Shown here: positions 17,376 to 26,500 of the stretch, piece by piece
Layout: every line of letters begins with the position of its first letter
How positions within the stretch are numbered: position 1 is the first letter of the stretch
NCBI GenBank assembly: GCA_036005065.1
Contig: DASYQW010000197.1
Location: 1-64,000 of the forward strand
Origin: Candidatus Methylomirabilota bacterium
GTDB lineage: Bacteria; Methylomirabilota; Methylomirabilia; Rokubacteriales; DASRDR01
Direction of reading: 5' to 3'
Length of the DNA stretch: 64,000 nucleotides
Notes under the pieces: model-generated
Databases searched by the model: none
The model's input: only the letters and a program-made list of their open reading frames with translations
Told to the model about the DNA's origin: nothing
Program-made: the position numbers and the translations under genes

Positions 17376-19364
17376 GTGAACACGCCGCCGCTGCTCGTCG
17401 GCGCCGCCGTCCTGTTCTGGGGCTGGCAGACCGGCTTGCTGCCGGCCGCCATCGCCATCGCCGCGATCCTGGAGGGCTCCCGTCTCGTCGGGTGGCGGTG
17501 GGATCTCTCCCGCCGCGACGTCACCCGCGTCGCGGACCTGTGTCGGCTCATCCTGGTCGGGATGGCCGTCTATCTGGCGGCCACCCGGGGCGTGGCCCGG
17601 GCGGTCCTGGTCCTGGTGGAGTGGTTCCCGCTGGCCGCGTTCCCGCTGGTGGCCGCCCAGGCCTACGGGCCCGCCGGCACGGTCGACCTGCGGACGTTCT
17701 TCCTGATCCTCCGGCGGAGCGGCGGCCGGGAGGGGGACCCCGAGCCGGAATCCTTGCAGCTCGGCTACCCGTACCTCGCGCTATGCGTCCTCTCGGCCAG
17801 CGCCGCCAACGTGCGGACCCCGTGGTTCTACGCGGGCGTGCTCGGCCTGGCGGCGTGGGCCCTGTGGCCGGCCCGGTCGCGCGCCTTTTCGGGGCCGGCC
17901 TGGGTGGGGCTGCTCGCCCTGGCCGCCGGCCTCGGATACGGCGGGCAGATCGCCCTCCACGAGCTGCAGGGCCTCGTCGAGGGAACGCTCACCGAGTGGT
18001 TCTTCGACTACGGCGGCTGGAACGTGGATCCCTTTCGCAGCAGCACGGCCATCGGCCACATCGGCCGGCTGAAGCTCTCCGACCGGATCCTCCTTCGAGT
18101 CGACACGGGCGGCCCCCGGGACGGCCCCCCGATCCTTCTCCACGAGGCGACCTACAACGTCTACACGCCCGCGGTCTGGGGCGCCGTGGACGCGGAATTC
18201 CGGCCGGTCCCGCCCGCGGGGGATCGCCGGACGTGGACGCTCGAGCCGGCGACCGCCGCCACCGGAGGCCCGACCATCTCGGCCTACCTGAAGCGGGGTC
18301 GGGGCCTCGTCCCGCTGCCGAACGGGACGTTTCGCGTCGAGGGCCTCCTGGCCCTGGAGATGGAGCGAAACCGGCTCGGCGCCGTCAAGGTCGAAGAGGG
18401 GCTGGGGCTGATCACCTACCGCGCCCTGCTGGCCCCGGGTATCTCGCTCAACGGACGGCCGAACGAGCTGGACCTGAAGGTGCCGCGGCCCGACGCTCCG
18501 ATCGTCGCGCGGCTCGCGGCCGAGCTCGGTCTCCCCGGCCAGTCGCCCCGGGAGGTCCTGGCCACCGTGGCCGCGTACTTCCAGCAGCGCTTCCGATACT
18601 CGACGTTCCTGCAGACCCGCCAGGGGGGCGCGACGGCGCTGGAGGAGTTCCTGCTCCGCACGCGCGCCGGCCATTGCGAGTACTTCGCCACCGCCACCGT
18701 GCTGATGCTCAGGGCGGCGGGAATCCCCGCCCGCTACGCGACCGGCTACTCGGTGCAGGAGTGGAGCGGGCGGGAGGGCGTCTACGTCGTGCGGGCCCGT
18801 CACGCACACTCCTGGGCCCTGGTCTGGGCCGACGGGGCCTGGCGTGACTTCGACACGACGCCCGCGGTGTGGGCCGCGGTCGAAGGCGCGGCGGCGTCGC
18901 GCTGGCAATCGCTCTACGATCTGGCGTCCTGGGGCATGTTCCTGTTCGCGCGATGGCGGTGGGGCGACCAGGACAGCGGCCCGATCCGGTACGCCGGCTG
19001 GCTCCTGGTCCCGCTGTTCGGCATCCTCGCCTGGCGGTTCTATTTCAAGAAGCGCCTGACGCGGGCCGACCCGCGGGGCGGGGACCCGCCAGCACGCCGG
19101 GCGCGGCCGGGTGAGGATTCCGAGTTCTACCTGGTGGAGCAGCGTCTGGGCGAGCTCGGCCTCGGCCGCCAGCCGTGGGAGCCGGTCGCGCACTGGGTGC
19201 AACGGCTCGAGGCCGCGCCGCCCCCGTCCGTCTCGACCGGGGTCCTCGCGTCGCTGGCCGCGCTTCACTCCCGCTACCGCTTCGATCCGGAGGGCATCAC
19301 CCCGGAGGAGCGGCAGCGCCTGGCGTCGATGGCCCGAGCCTGGCTGGCCGAGACGGCGAGGTAG
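17376..19364 (+). CDS. Transglutaminase-like membrane protein (TgpA/DUF3488 type)
   Basis: This 662-residue protein has several membrane helices in the first 190 residues, an extracytoplasmic domain and a transglutaminase core with Cys434 (RAGHCEYFATATVLML), a histidine in RARHAHSWALVW and an aspartate in DFDTTPAVW, the usual Cys-His-Asp triad. One more membrane helix follows at about 535-555 and then a cytoplasmic tail with FYLVEQRLGELG, a DUF4129-like ending. GTG start at 17376. It completes the moxR-DUF58-transglutaminase module. Confidence 0.92.
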   Translation: MNTPPLLVGAAVLFWGWQTGLLPAAIAIAAILEGSRLVGWRWDLSRRDVTRVADLCRLILVGMAVYLAATRGVARAVLVLVEWFPLAAFPLVAAQAYGPAGTVDLRTFFLILRRSGGREGDPEPESLQLGYPYLALCVLSASAANVRTPWFYAGVLGLAAWALWPARSRAFSGPAWVGLLALAAGLGYGGQIALHELQGLVEGTLTEWFFDYGGWNVDPFRSSTAIGHIGRLKLSDRILLRVDTGGPRDGPPILLHEATYNVYTPAVWGAVDAEFRPVPPAGDRRTWTLEPATAATGGPTISAYLKRGRGLVPLPNGTFRVEGLLALEMERNRLGAVKVEEGLGLITYRALLAPGISLNGRPNELDLKVPRPDAPIVARLAAELGLPGQSPREVLATVAAYFQQRFRYSTFLQTRQGGATALEEFLLRTRAGHCEYFATATVLMLRAAGIPARYATGYSVQEWSGREGVYVVRARHAHSWALVWADGAWRDFDTTPAVWAAVEGAAASRWQSLYDLASWGMFLFARWRWGDQDSGPIRYAGWLLVPLFGILAWRFYFKKRLTRADPRGGDPPARRARPGEDSEFYLVEQRLGELGLGRQPWEPVAHWVQRLEAAPPPSVSTGVLASLAALHSRYRFDPEGITPEERQRLASMARAWLAETAR

Positions 19365-19369
19365 GAGCG

Positions 19370-20380
19370 GTGGCCCTGCGCTTTCTCGCCAGCCGGCTTC
19401 TCCTGGCCGCGCTCTCGCTCGTCGGCGTGAGCGCGCTCGTCTTCGCGATCCTCCGCGTGATCCCGGGCGACCCGGCGCTCCTGATGGCGCCGGTCGGCGC
19501 CACGGCCCAGGACATCGAGCGCATCCGGCAAGAGCTCGGCCTCGGCGGCTCCTGGTGGCGGCAGTACGGCGCCTTCCTCCTGGGGCTCGCCCACGGGAAC
19601 TTCGGCCGGTCGCTCTGGCTCCAGCAGGATGCCCTGCGGGTCATCCTGGGACGGTTGCCGGCAACTCTCGAGCTGGCCCTCGCGGCCCTCGTGCTCTCCG
19701 TCGCGGGCGGCCTCCTGCTCGGCGTCCTCTCGGTCTGGCGCCGGCGAAGCTGGCTCGAATCGGCGGCGCTCGGCGTCGGTACCCTCGGGATCTCAATCCC
19801 CAACTTCGTCTGGGGCCTCCTGTTCATCGTCGTCTTCGGCGCCTTCCTCCGGATCCTGCCCATCTCGGGGCGGGTGGCGCCGGAGCTCGAGACCGAAGAG
19901 CTGACGGGCTCCGCGCTCCTCGACACCCTGCTCCGCGCCGACCCGACCGCCTTCGCCTCGGTGGTGGCCCATCTCCTCCTGCCGGCCGGCGCGCTCGCCT
20001 TGCCCCTCCTGGCCGCCGTCTTCCGTACCGTGCGCTCCGACCTCTTGACCGCGCTCCGGGAGGAATACGTCGTGACCGAGCGCATGAAGGGGCTCAGCGA
20101 GGCGCGCATCCTGTTCTGGCGAGCACTCAAGAACGCGCTCATCCCGACCACGACCCTGGTCGGTGTCCAGTTCGGGTTCGTCATCGGCGGCACCGTGCTG
20201 ATCGAGACGATCTTCGGCTGGCCCGGGATCGGGCAGCTCACGCTCCAGGCCTTCCAGTACCGCGACTTCCCGCTGATTCAGGGGATCGTGATCGTCTACG
20301 CGGTGATCGTGATTCTGGCCAACCTGGCGGTGGACATGGGATACGCGCTGCTGAACCCGCGGATCCAGTTGGCGGCGTGA
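19370..20380 (+). CDS. Oligopeptide-type ABC transporter permease (DppB/GsiC family)
   Basis: This 336-residue permease has the N-terminal helix LLLAALSLVGVSALVFAILR followed by IPGDPALLM, characteristic of DppB. The EAA loop is VTERMKGLSEARILFWRALKNAL, followed by TVLIETIFGWPGIGQL. The start is GTG at 19370, 5 bases past the transglutaminase stop. It begins a permease-permease-ATPase-ATPase set; a family 5 substrate-binding protein is not encoded next to it. Confidence 0.92.
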   Translation: MALRFLASRLLLAALSLVGVSALVFAILRVIPGDPALLMAPVGATAQDIERIRQELGLGGSWWRQYGAFLLGLAHGNFGRSLWLQQDALRVILGRLPATLELALAALVLSVAGGLLLGVLSVWRRRSWLESAALGVGTLGISIPNFVWGLLFIVVFGAFLRILPISGRVAPELETEELTGSALLDTLLRADPTAFASVVAHLLLPAGALALPLLAAVFRTVRSDLLTALREEYVVTERMKGLSEARILFWRALKNALIPTTTLVGVQFGFVIGGTVLIETIFGWPGIGQLTLQAFQYRDFPLIQGIVIVYAVIVILANLAVDMGYALLNPRIQLAA

Positions 20381-20408
20381 GCGGCCCGGAGCCGGCGGAC
20401 AGGGCGTC

Positions 20409-21233
20409 GTGAACGGGAAGCTCGCCGGGGGCGGTGTCATCGCGGTCCTGCTCGTGCTCCTCGCGCTGGCGGGGCCGTGGCTCGCCCCCCATGACCCGAA
20501 CCGACAGGACCTGGGCGCCATTCGCCAACCGCCCATGTGGGCGGGCGGCGACTGGGCGCATCCCTTCGGCACCGACAGCCTCGGCCGCGACGTCCTCTCG
20601 CGGCTCCTGTGGGGCGCCCGGGTGGCTCTTCTGGTGGCCGCGACCAGCGCGGTTCTCTCCGCCCTGATCGGGGTCCCGGTGGCCCTGGCGGCCGGGTACT
20701 GGCGCGGCCGGGTGGACACCGTCCTGATGCGGCTGGTCGACGTGTGGATGTCCATCCCCGCGGTGCTGCTTGCCATCGCGCTCATGGCCGTCCTCGGGCT
20801 CGGACTCTGGAAGGTGGTCCTGGCCATCGTCGTCGTGGATTGGACGCGGTTCGCCCGGGTGATCCGCGGCGAGGTCCTGGCGCTTCGCGAGCGGGAGTTC
20901 GTCGAGGCCGCCCGCGCGATCGGGCTCGGGCCGCTGCGGGTGATGGGCGAGGAGCTCCTCCCGAACCTCGTCCCCCTCATCATCGTGCTCACCTCGCTCG
21001 AGATGGCGATCGCGGTCGGCGTGGAGGCGCTGCTGTCCTTCGTGGGGCTCGGGGTCCAGGCCTCCATTCCCTCGTGGGGCGGGATGATCGCCGAGGGACG
21101 CGGCTACCTGATGGTGGGCTGGTGGGGCATGGGCTTGCCGATGCTCGCGCTCATCCTGGCCGTCATCGGCTTCAACCTGCTGGGCGAGGGACTCCGCGAG
21201 CGTCTCGACCCGCGCCTCCGGACGACGGCATGA
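20409..21233 (+). CDS. Oligopeptide-type ABC transporter permease (DppC/GsiD family)
   Basis: This 274-residue permease has the DppC marker HPFGTDSLGRDVLSRLLWGA at about residue 54, an EAA loop (REREFVEAARAIGLGPLRVM) and SFVGLGVQASIPSWGGMI near the C-terminus. GTG start at 20409. It forms the heterodimeric channel with the preceding gene product. Confidence 0.92.
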   Translation: MNGKLAGGGVIAVLLVLLALAGPWLAPHDPNRQDLGAIRQPPMWAGGDWAHPFGTDSLGRDVLSRLLWGARVALLVAATSAVLSALIGVPVALAAGYWRGRVDTVLMRLVDVWMSIPAVLLAIALMAVLGLGLWKVVLAIVVVDWTRFARVIRGEVLALREREFVEAARAIGLGPLRVMGEELLPNLVPLIIVLTSLEMAIAVGVEALLSFVGLGVQASIPSWGGMIAEGRGYLMVGWWGMGLPMLALILAVIGFNLLGEGLRERLDPRLRTTA

Positions 21234-21272
21234 CCGCGATGGCCGCCGTGCCAGGACTCGCGTCCAATCGCG

Positions 21273-22235
21273 ATGAGTGAGCCGCTGCTCGACATCCGCG
21301 GGCTGACGGTGCGCTACGGGACCCGACTGGCCACGTGGGCGGTCGACCTCACGCTCCACCCCGGCCAGGTGCTGGGCCTGGTCGGCGAGTCGGGGGCGGG
21401 GAAATCCACGGTGGGGCGGGCGATCGTGCGGCTCCTCCCCGAGCCGGGGCGGGTCGAGGCCGGCGAGGTCCGCTTCCAGGGGCGGGATCTCTTGGCGCTG
21501 CCGGAGGCCGAGATGCGGCGGCTCCGCGGCGCCGACATCGCGCTCGTCCCCCAGGATCCGCTCTCGGCCCTCAACCCGACCTTTCGCGTGGGGCTCCAGG
21601 CCACCGACGCGCTCCGCCTGCACCGCGGGCTCGGACGGGGGGCGGCCGAGGCCGAGATGGTCCGTCTCCTCGGGCGGATGGGGATCCCCGACCCGGCCGA
21701 CGTCATGATGCGCTACCCGCACGAGCTGTCGGGCGGAATGCGCCAGCGGGTGCTGATCGCCATGGCGTTCTCGTGCGGGCCGAGGCTGGTGATCGCGGAC
21801 GAGCCCACCACCGCGCTCGACGTGACGACGCAGGCTCAGATCCTGCGGCTCCTCGAGGACCTCCGCGCCGAGCGCGGGGTGGCCGCGCTCTTCGTGACCC
21901 ACGACCTCGGGATCGTCGCCCACGTGGCCCACACCGTCGCGCTCATGTACGCGGGCTGCCTGGTGGAAGTCGCGCCGACCCGCGCGTTCTTCACGGCGCC
22001 CGCCCACCCCTATGGCCAGGCGCTGCTGGCCCAGATCCCGCGCGCCGACCGCCGCACCGAGGCCGGCGCCGCGCACGAGGGGCTGATGCCGGTGCTGGAC
22101 GGCGCGCCCCGGGCCTGCCCGTTCCGCGATCGGTGTCCCGTGCGCATGGCCGTCTGCGACGAGGCGATGCCGCGGCTCCGCCGGGTGGGTCCGGACCACT
22201 GGACGGCCTGCTACCTCTACGAGGCGGCGCCGTGA
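21273..22235 (+). CDS. Oligopeptide-type ABC transporter ATP-binding protein (DppD family)
   Basis: This 320-residue ATPase has Walker [10 protein letters not shown], signature [14 protein letters not shown], Walker [17 protein letters not shown] and the DppD/OppD C-terminal cysteine cluster ([15 protein letters not shown]) that binds an iron-sulfur cluster in some members. The ATG at 21273 precedes [14 protein letters not shown]. The next ATPase gene overlaps its stop. Confidence 0.93.
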   Translation: MSEPLLDIRGLTVRYGTRLATWAVDLTLHPGQVLGLVGESGAGKSTVGRAIVRLLPEPGRVEAGEVRFQGRDLLALPEAEMRRLRGADIALVPQDPLSALNPTFRVGLQATDALRLHRGLGRGAAEAEMVRLLGRMGIPDPADVMMRYPHELSGGMRQRVLIAMAFSCGPRLVIADEPTTALDVTTQAQILRLLEDLRAERGVAALFVTHDLGIVAHVAHTVALMYAGCLVEVAPTRAFFTAPAHPYGQALLAQIPRADRRTEAGAAHEGLMPVLDGAPRACPFRDRCPVRMAVCDEAMPRLRRVGPDHWTACYLYEAAP

Positions 22236-23227
22236 CCAGACCGGCCCTCCTCGAGGTCCAGGGCCTCCAGACGCACTACCGCCTGGGAGGGCGCCTGGGC
22301 GGCTGGCCGGGGCGGCCGCGGTGGCTCCGGGCCGTGGATGGCGTGAGCCTCACCATCGGCCGCCAGGAGACGCTCGCCCTCGTCGGCGAGTCGGGCTCGG
22401 GGAAGACGACCTTCGGGCGCACGATCCTCCGGCTGGTCGAGCCCACCGCCGGCCGGATCCTGCTCGATGGCCAGGACATCACGCGTCTCCCGCAGGCGGC
22501 CTTGCGGCCGCTCAGGCGGCGGATCCAGATCGTCTTCCAGAACCCGTACGCCTCGCTGAATCCCCGCAAGACCGTGCGGCAGATCATCGGGCAACCGCTG
22601 CGGGTGCATCGGGTGCCGGGCGATCCCGAAGAGATGGTCGCCGACCTTCTCCAGCGCGTCGGGCTCCCGCCCGAGGCGAGGCGGCGTTATCCCCACGAGT
22701 TCTCGGGCGGCCAGCGCCAGCGGATCGCGATCGCCCGCGCGCTCGCGCTCCATCCCGACCTCGTGGTCGCCGACGAGGTCACCTCGGGACTCGACGTGAC
22801 CGTGAAGCTCCGGGTCCTCGGCCTCCTCCGCGAGCTTCAGGCCGAGTTCCGCGTCGCGTACCTCTTCATCTCCCACGACCTTGCCGTCGTGCGTCAGATC
22901 GCGGACCGGGTCGCCGTGATGTATCTGGGCCAGATCGTCGAGGAGGCGCCCACCTCGGCACTCTTCGAGCGTCCCCTGCACCCCTACACGCAGATCCTCT
23001 ACCGCTCGGTGCCGGCGCCGGATCCCACCGTGGCCTGGCGTCCCCCGGTGCTTCGCGGCGAGCCGCCGAGCGCCGTCGAGATTCCCGCCGGATGCCGATT
23101 CCACCCGCGCTGCCCGTTCGCCGAGGTCCAGTGCACGAGCGAGGTCCCGACTCTGCGCGAGCTCGCTCCCGGCCACCGCGTCGCCTGCCACCTGGCGCCC
23201 GCGGTGTCGCTGGACAGCCGTGACTAG
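22232..23227 (+). CDS. Oligopeptide-type ABC transporter ATP-binding protein (DppF family)
   Basis: This 331-residue ATPase has Walker [28 protein letters not shown], signature [15 protein letters not shown], Walker [17 protein letters not shown] and the C-terminal cysteine motif [13 protein letters not shown]. Walker B carries Val instead of the usual Pro (DEVTSGLD), as in several DppF proteins. The GTG at 22232 overlaps the previous stop by 3 bases. Its TAG stop lies in the CTAG of repeat fragment D. Confidence 0.92.
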   Translation: MTRPALLEVQGLQTHYRLGGRLGGWPGRPRWLRAVDGVSLTIGRQETLALVGESGSGKTTFGRTILRLVEPTAGRILLDGQDITRLPQAALRPLRRRIQIVFQNPYASLNPRKTVRQIIGQPLRVHRVPGDPEEMVADLLQRVGLPPEARRRYPHEFSGGQRQRIAIARALALHPDLVVADEVTSGLDVTVKLRVLGLLRELQAEFRVAYLFISHDLAVVRQIADRVAVMYLGQIVEEAPTSALFERPLHPYTQILYRSVPAPDPTVAWRPPVLRGEPPSAVEIPAGCRFHPRCPFAEVQCTSEVPTLRELAPGHRVACHLAPAVSLDSRD

Positions 23228-23242
23228 GTCATTTCGGGGGGG
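23224..23242 (+). repeat. Family 1 repeat fragment D
   Basis: Only the first part is present: CTAGGTCATTTCGGGGGGG, identical to the start of copy E. The TAG is the stop of the DppF-type gene. The remainder up to 23335 shows no further repeat. Confidence 0.6.
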
Positions 23243-23335
23243 TGCGCCGGCGCCACCCAGGTGTGGCAGCCGTGTGGGAAGGTCGGGTACGATACCTCAT
23301 GGATGTTCGTGGGCGGCGGACCGGGTGACCCCACC

Positions 23336-23821
23336 ATGGCGGACCCCGAGGCACTCAAGCGCGCGACCGAGCTCTGGCAGGAGGGTTGCCGCTACCAGAT
23401 GGCGGGGGATCTCGAGCGGGCGATCGACACCTACAAGCGTTCGATCGAGGTCTGCCCCACCGCCGAGGCCCACACGTACCTCGGCTGGACCTACAGCTTC
23501 CAGGGCCGCCTCGAGGAGGCCACGGCCGAGTGCCTCCGGGCGATCGAGATCGACCCGGACTTCGGGAACCCGTACAACGACATCGGCGTCTACCTCATGC
23601 AGCAAGACCGGATGGACGAGGCGATCTCCTGGCTCGAGAAGGCCAAGCGGGCCTCCCGCTACGAGCCGCGCCAGTTCCCATACATGAATCTCGGGCGGAT
23701 CTACCTCAAGCAGGGCAAGTGGTGGGACGCGCTGCGCGAGTTCGAGGGCGCGGCGCGGATGGCCCCCCAGGACGCCGAGGCGCGGAAGGCCCTGCATACG
23801 CTCCGCGGCCGGCTCAACTGA
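23336..23821 (+). CDS. Tetratricopeptide repeat protein
   Basis: This 161-residue soluble protein is built of about four TPR units; the clearest are AGDLERAIDTYKRSIEVCP, FQGRLEEATAECLRAIEIDP, QDRMDEAISWLEKAKRAS and QGKWWDALREFEGAARMAP. It is a protein-interaction scaffold; the partner is unknown. The ATG at 23336 (MADPEALKRA) is preferred; an upstream ATG at 23303 would add 11 residues. The SDR gene starts one base after its stop. Confidence 0.85.
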   Translation: MADPEALKRATELWQEGCRYQMAGDLERAIDTYKRSIEVCPTAEAHTYLGWTYSFQGRLEEATAECLRAIEIDPDFGNPYNDIGVYLMQQDRMDEAISWLEKAKRASRYEPRQFPYMNLGRIYLKQGKWWDALREFEGAARMAPQDAEARKALHTLRGRLN

Positions 23822-23822
23822 G

Positions 23823-24557
23823 GTGCCGGGCCGGGTCGCGCTCATCACGGGAGGTGCGCGCGGGATCGGGCGGGCCATCGGGCTCGACCTCGCGCGGGCC
23901 GGCTGGTCGGTCGCCTTCTGCTACCGGACGAGCGCGGAGGCGGCCGCCGAGACCCGCGCCGCTCTGGAGGCCGCCGGCGGCCAGGCGCTGGCCGTGCGCG
24001 CCGACGTCTCCCAGCCGGCGACCGCCGAGGACCTGGTCCGGCAGGTGGAGGCGGCCTGGGGCCGGATCGACGCGCTGGTGAACTGCGCCGGCCCTTACCA
24101 CCGGGTCGATCTCCTCCAGGAGACGCCGGCCGCCTGGCGCGAGATGTTCGAGAACAACCTCCACCCCGTCTTCTACCTGAGCCGGGTGGTCGCCCCCGGC
24201 ATGATCGCGCGCAAGTGGGGGCGGATCCTCGCCTTCGGCATGGCGAGCGCCGACCAGCTCACGGCCCAGCCCAACGTCACCGCCCACTACATCGCCAAGG
24301 CGGGCGTCCTCGTCCTGGTACGGTCGCTCGCCCGTGTCCTCGCGCCTCACGGCGTCACGGTCAACGCGATCTCGCCGGGATTCATCGACTCCGGCAGCGC
24401 GCCCCCGGCCGAGCTCGAGGCGATGCGGCCGCGCATCCCGGCCGGCTATGTCGGGAGTGTGGACGATACCGTCGCCGCCGCCCGGTTCCTCCTGTCCGAG
24501 GAGGCTCGGTACGTCACCGGGACCAACATCCACGTGAGCGGCGGCTGGGGGATCTGA
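23823..24557 (+). CDS. Short-chain dehydrogenase/reductase with unusual active-site spacing
   Basis: This 244-residue Rossmann-fold NAD(P) oxidoreductase has a TGGARGIG cofactor motif (9-16), NCAG (87-90), catalytic-type Ser142 and ISPGFIDSGSAP. The usual YxxxK reads H-Y-I-A-K (155-159): the position four before Lys159 is His155, with a tyrosine next to it. Either Tyr156 takes over with shifted spacing or the enzyme is atypical. GTG start at 23823, one base after the TPR gene. Substrate unknown. Confidence 0.88.
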   Translation: MPGRVALITGGARGIGRAIGLDLARAGWSVAFCYRTSAEAAAETRAALEAAGGQALAVRADVSQPATAEDLVRQVEAAWGRIDALVNCAGPYHRVDLLQETPAAWREMFENNLHPVFYLSRVVAPGMIARKWGRILAFGMASADQLTAQPNVTAHYIAKAGVLVLVRSLARVLAPHGVTVNAISPGFIDSGSAPPAELEAMRPRIPAGYVGSVDDTVAAARFLLSEEARYVTGTNIHVSGGWGI

Positions 24558-24615
24558 GCACGGAACCGCCGGCGACCGCGCGCCGACCGCTCCACCCCGC
24601 CGCGGCGTTCTGGCT

Positions 24616-24621
24616 TAGAAT
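24616..24621 (+). promoter_or_regulatory. Possible -10 box before the CoA ligase gene
   Basis: TAGAAT matches TATAAT at 5 of 6 positions in the 96-bp gap before 24654. No good -35 box is seen 16-18 bases upstream. Confidence 0.3.
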
Positions 24622-24653
24622 AGGCGTGCGGACGCGCGCCAGGGAGCCCATCC

Positions 24654-25949
24654 GTGTTCCAACCCCTCGAGGAGACCCGGGACCGCGAAGCGCTCGAGGC
24701 GCTCCAGCTCGAGCGCCTGCGCGCGACCGTGACCAGGATCGCGGCTCACAACGCGGTCTACCACCGCCACCTCGGCCAGCTCGCCCCCCGCGACCTCGTC
24801 GGACTGCGGGATCTCCAGGCGCTGCCATTCCTCACCAAGGACCAGCTCCGCGACGCCTACCCCTACGGCCTGGCCTGCTTCGGCGAGGAGCCGATCCTCC
24901 GGGTCCACATGTCTTCCGGCACGACCGGGGCGCCGATCATCAACCCGTACACGATGGCCGACGTCCAGCAGTGGCGCGAGGTGATGGCCCGCTCGTTGGT
25001 GGCCGCCACGGTGACCCCGCACGACGTCATCCAGATCACGCCGTCGTTCGGACTCTTCACCGGGGGTTTCGGCTTCCATTACGGGGCGGAGGCGCTCGGG
25101 GCCATGGTGATCCCGATCGGGGCGGGGCGGACACTCCTCCAGCTCCAGCTCCTGCGGGACCTCGGGGCGACCGTCCTGGTCGGCATCGCGACGTACCCGC
25201 TCCGGCTGATCGAGGTCGCGCGCCAGGAGGGCTTCGACTTCCGCAAGACGCGGCTGCGGGTGGCCGTCCTGGGGTCGGAGATGTGGTCGGACGAGCTGCG
25301 GGCCCGCATCGAGGACGAGCTGGGGGCGCGGACGTACGACATCATCGGCATGACGGAGACGGGCGGACCCGGCCTGGGAATCGACTGCCCGGCCCGCGAC
25401 GGCATCCACGTCTGGGACGACCACTACCTCCCCGAGGTCGTGGACCCGCAGACCGGGACCGGGCTGCCGGATGGCCAGGTCGGCGAGCTGGTGGTGACGA
25501 CGCTGACCCGCCAGGGACTGCCGCTCATCCGGTATCGCACGCACGACCTCACGCGTGTCCGCTCGCGCGCGCGCTGCGTCTGCGGCCGCACCGGCGTCCG
25601 GCTCGACCGACTGCAGGGACGCACGGATGACATGGTGATCTACAAGGGCGTCAACTTCTACCCCCGGCAGGTGGAGCAGATCCTGCTCCGCCAGGCCGGG
25701 CTGGGGCACGAGTACCAGATCGTGCTGGAGACCGACGAGGGACGAGGGGAGCGCATGCTCCTGGGGGTGGAGGCCGAGGCGGGGGCGGATCCCGGCGTCG
25801 AGGAGCGGCTGCGCCGGGAGCTGCACGACTTTCTCGGGCTTTCGCCCGAGATCCGCCGGTTCGCCATCGGCGAAATCCCGCGACCCCAGGGGAAGGCGCT
25901 CCGCGTCGTGGACAACCGAGGCACCCGAGGAGAAAGGACACGGCGATGA
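24654..25949 (+). CDS. Phenylacetate-CoA ligase-like AMP-forming enzyme (PaaK family)
   Basis: This 431-residue adenylate-forming enzyme has the P-loop-like HMSSGTTGAPIINPY at about 85, the A5 motif DIIGMTETGGPGLG at about 229, RYRTHDLTRV, and VIYKGVNFYPRQVEQILL. The C-terminal small domain ends PRPQGKALRVVDNR, containing the catalytic lysine. Family members activate phenylacetate, benzoate-like or 3,4-dihydroxyphenylacetate acids to CoA esters. GTG start. It overlaps the VOC gene by 4 bases. Substrate cannot be fixed. Confidence 0.9.
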   Translation: MFQPLEETRDREALEALQLERLRATVTRIAAHNAVYHRHLGQLAPRDLVGLRDLQALPFLTKDQLRDAYPYGLACFGEEPILRVHMSSGTTGAPIINPYTMADVQQWREVMARSLVAATVTPHDVIQITPSFGLFTGGFGFHYGAEALGAMVIPIGAGRTLLQLQLLRDLGATVLVGIATYPLRLIEVARQEGFDFRKTRLRVAVLGSEMWSDELRARIEDELGARTYDIIGMTETGGPGLGIDCPARDGIHVWDDHYLPEVVDPQTGTGLPDGQVGELVVTTLTRQGLPLIRYRTHDLTRVRSRARCVCGRTGVRLDRLQGRTDDMVIYKGVNFYPRQVEQILLRQAGLGHEYQIVLETDEGRGERMLLGVEAEAGADPGVEERLRRELHDFLGLSPEIRRFAIGEIPRPQGKALRVVDNRGTRGERTRR

Positions 25950-26500
25950 AGAAGAAGGCGAAGAAGCAGGCGGCGAAGCCCAAGGCCGGCAAGGCGGCGC
26001 CGAAGGCGCGCGTGTCGCCCATTCCCCGCGGATATCGATCCCTCACGCCCGCGCTCATGGTCCGGGGGGCGGCCGAGGCCATCGACTTCTACAAGCGCGC
26101 CTTCGGCGCCCGCGAGCTCACGCGGATGGCGTCGCCCGAGGGGAAGATCATGCACGCCGAGCTGAAGGTCGGCGACTCGGTGTTCTTCCTCGGCGACGAA
26201 TCCCCCGAGATGGGGAGCAAGTCCCCCCAGACGCTCGGTGGCGTCACCGGCTCGCTCCACATCTACGTGCCGAACGTGGACTCGGCCTTCAAGCGGGCGA
26301 TCGATGCCGGGGCGCAGGCCACGATGGCCATCGCCGACATGTTCTGGGGCGACCGTTACGGCAAGCTCCGCGACCCGTTCGGTCACGAGTGGGGGATGGC
26401 CACCCACAAGGAGGACCTGACGCCCGCCCAGCAGAAGAAGCGGGGCGAGGAGTTCTTCAAGCAGATGGGCCAGCGGGGTCAGCATGGCCAGCCGGGCTAG
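25946..26500 (+). CDS. VOC-superfamily (glyoxalase/PhnB-like) protein
   Basis: This 184-residue protein has a Lys/Ala-rich N-terminal tail (1-25), then a PhnB-like VOC module: SLTPALMVRGAAEAIDFYKR, FGARELTRM, KIMHAELKVGDSVFFLGDE and FWGDRYGKLRDPFGHEW. In the family a metal or substrate is bound in the beta-alpha-beta barrel; the reaction here is unknown. It is translationally coupled to the ligase upstream and overlaps the MmgE/PrpD gene by 17 bases. Confidence 0.88.
   Translation: MKKKAKKQAAKPKAGKAAPKARVSPIPRGYRSLTPALMVRGAAEAIDFYKRAFGARELTRMASPEGKIMHAELKVGDSVFFLGDESPEMGSKSPQTLGGVTGSLHIYVPNVDSAFKRAIDAGAQATMAIADMFWGDRYGKLRDPFGHEWGMATHKEDLTPAQQKKRGEEFFKQMGQRGQHGQPG

Noticed and set aside
20238-22199. 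653-codon minus-strand frame opposite the peptide transporter genes
   Set aside because: Antisense shadow of well-supported permease and ATPase genes.
23288-23293. TACGAT as a promoter -10 box for the TPR gene
   Set aside because: No -35 box at suitable distance and the surroundings are GC-rich; the support is too weak to list.
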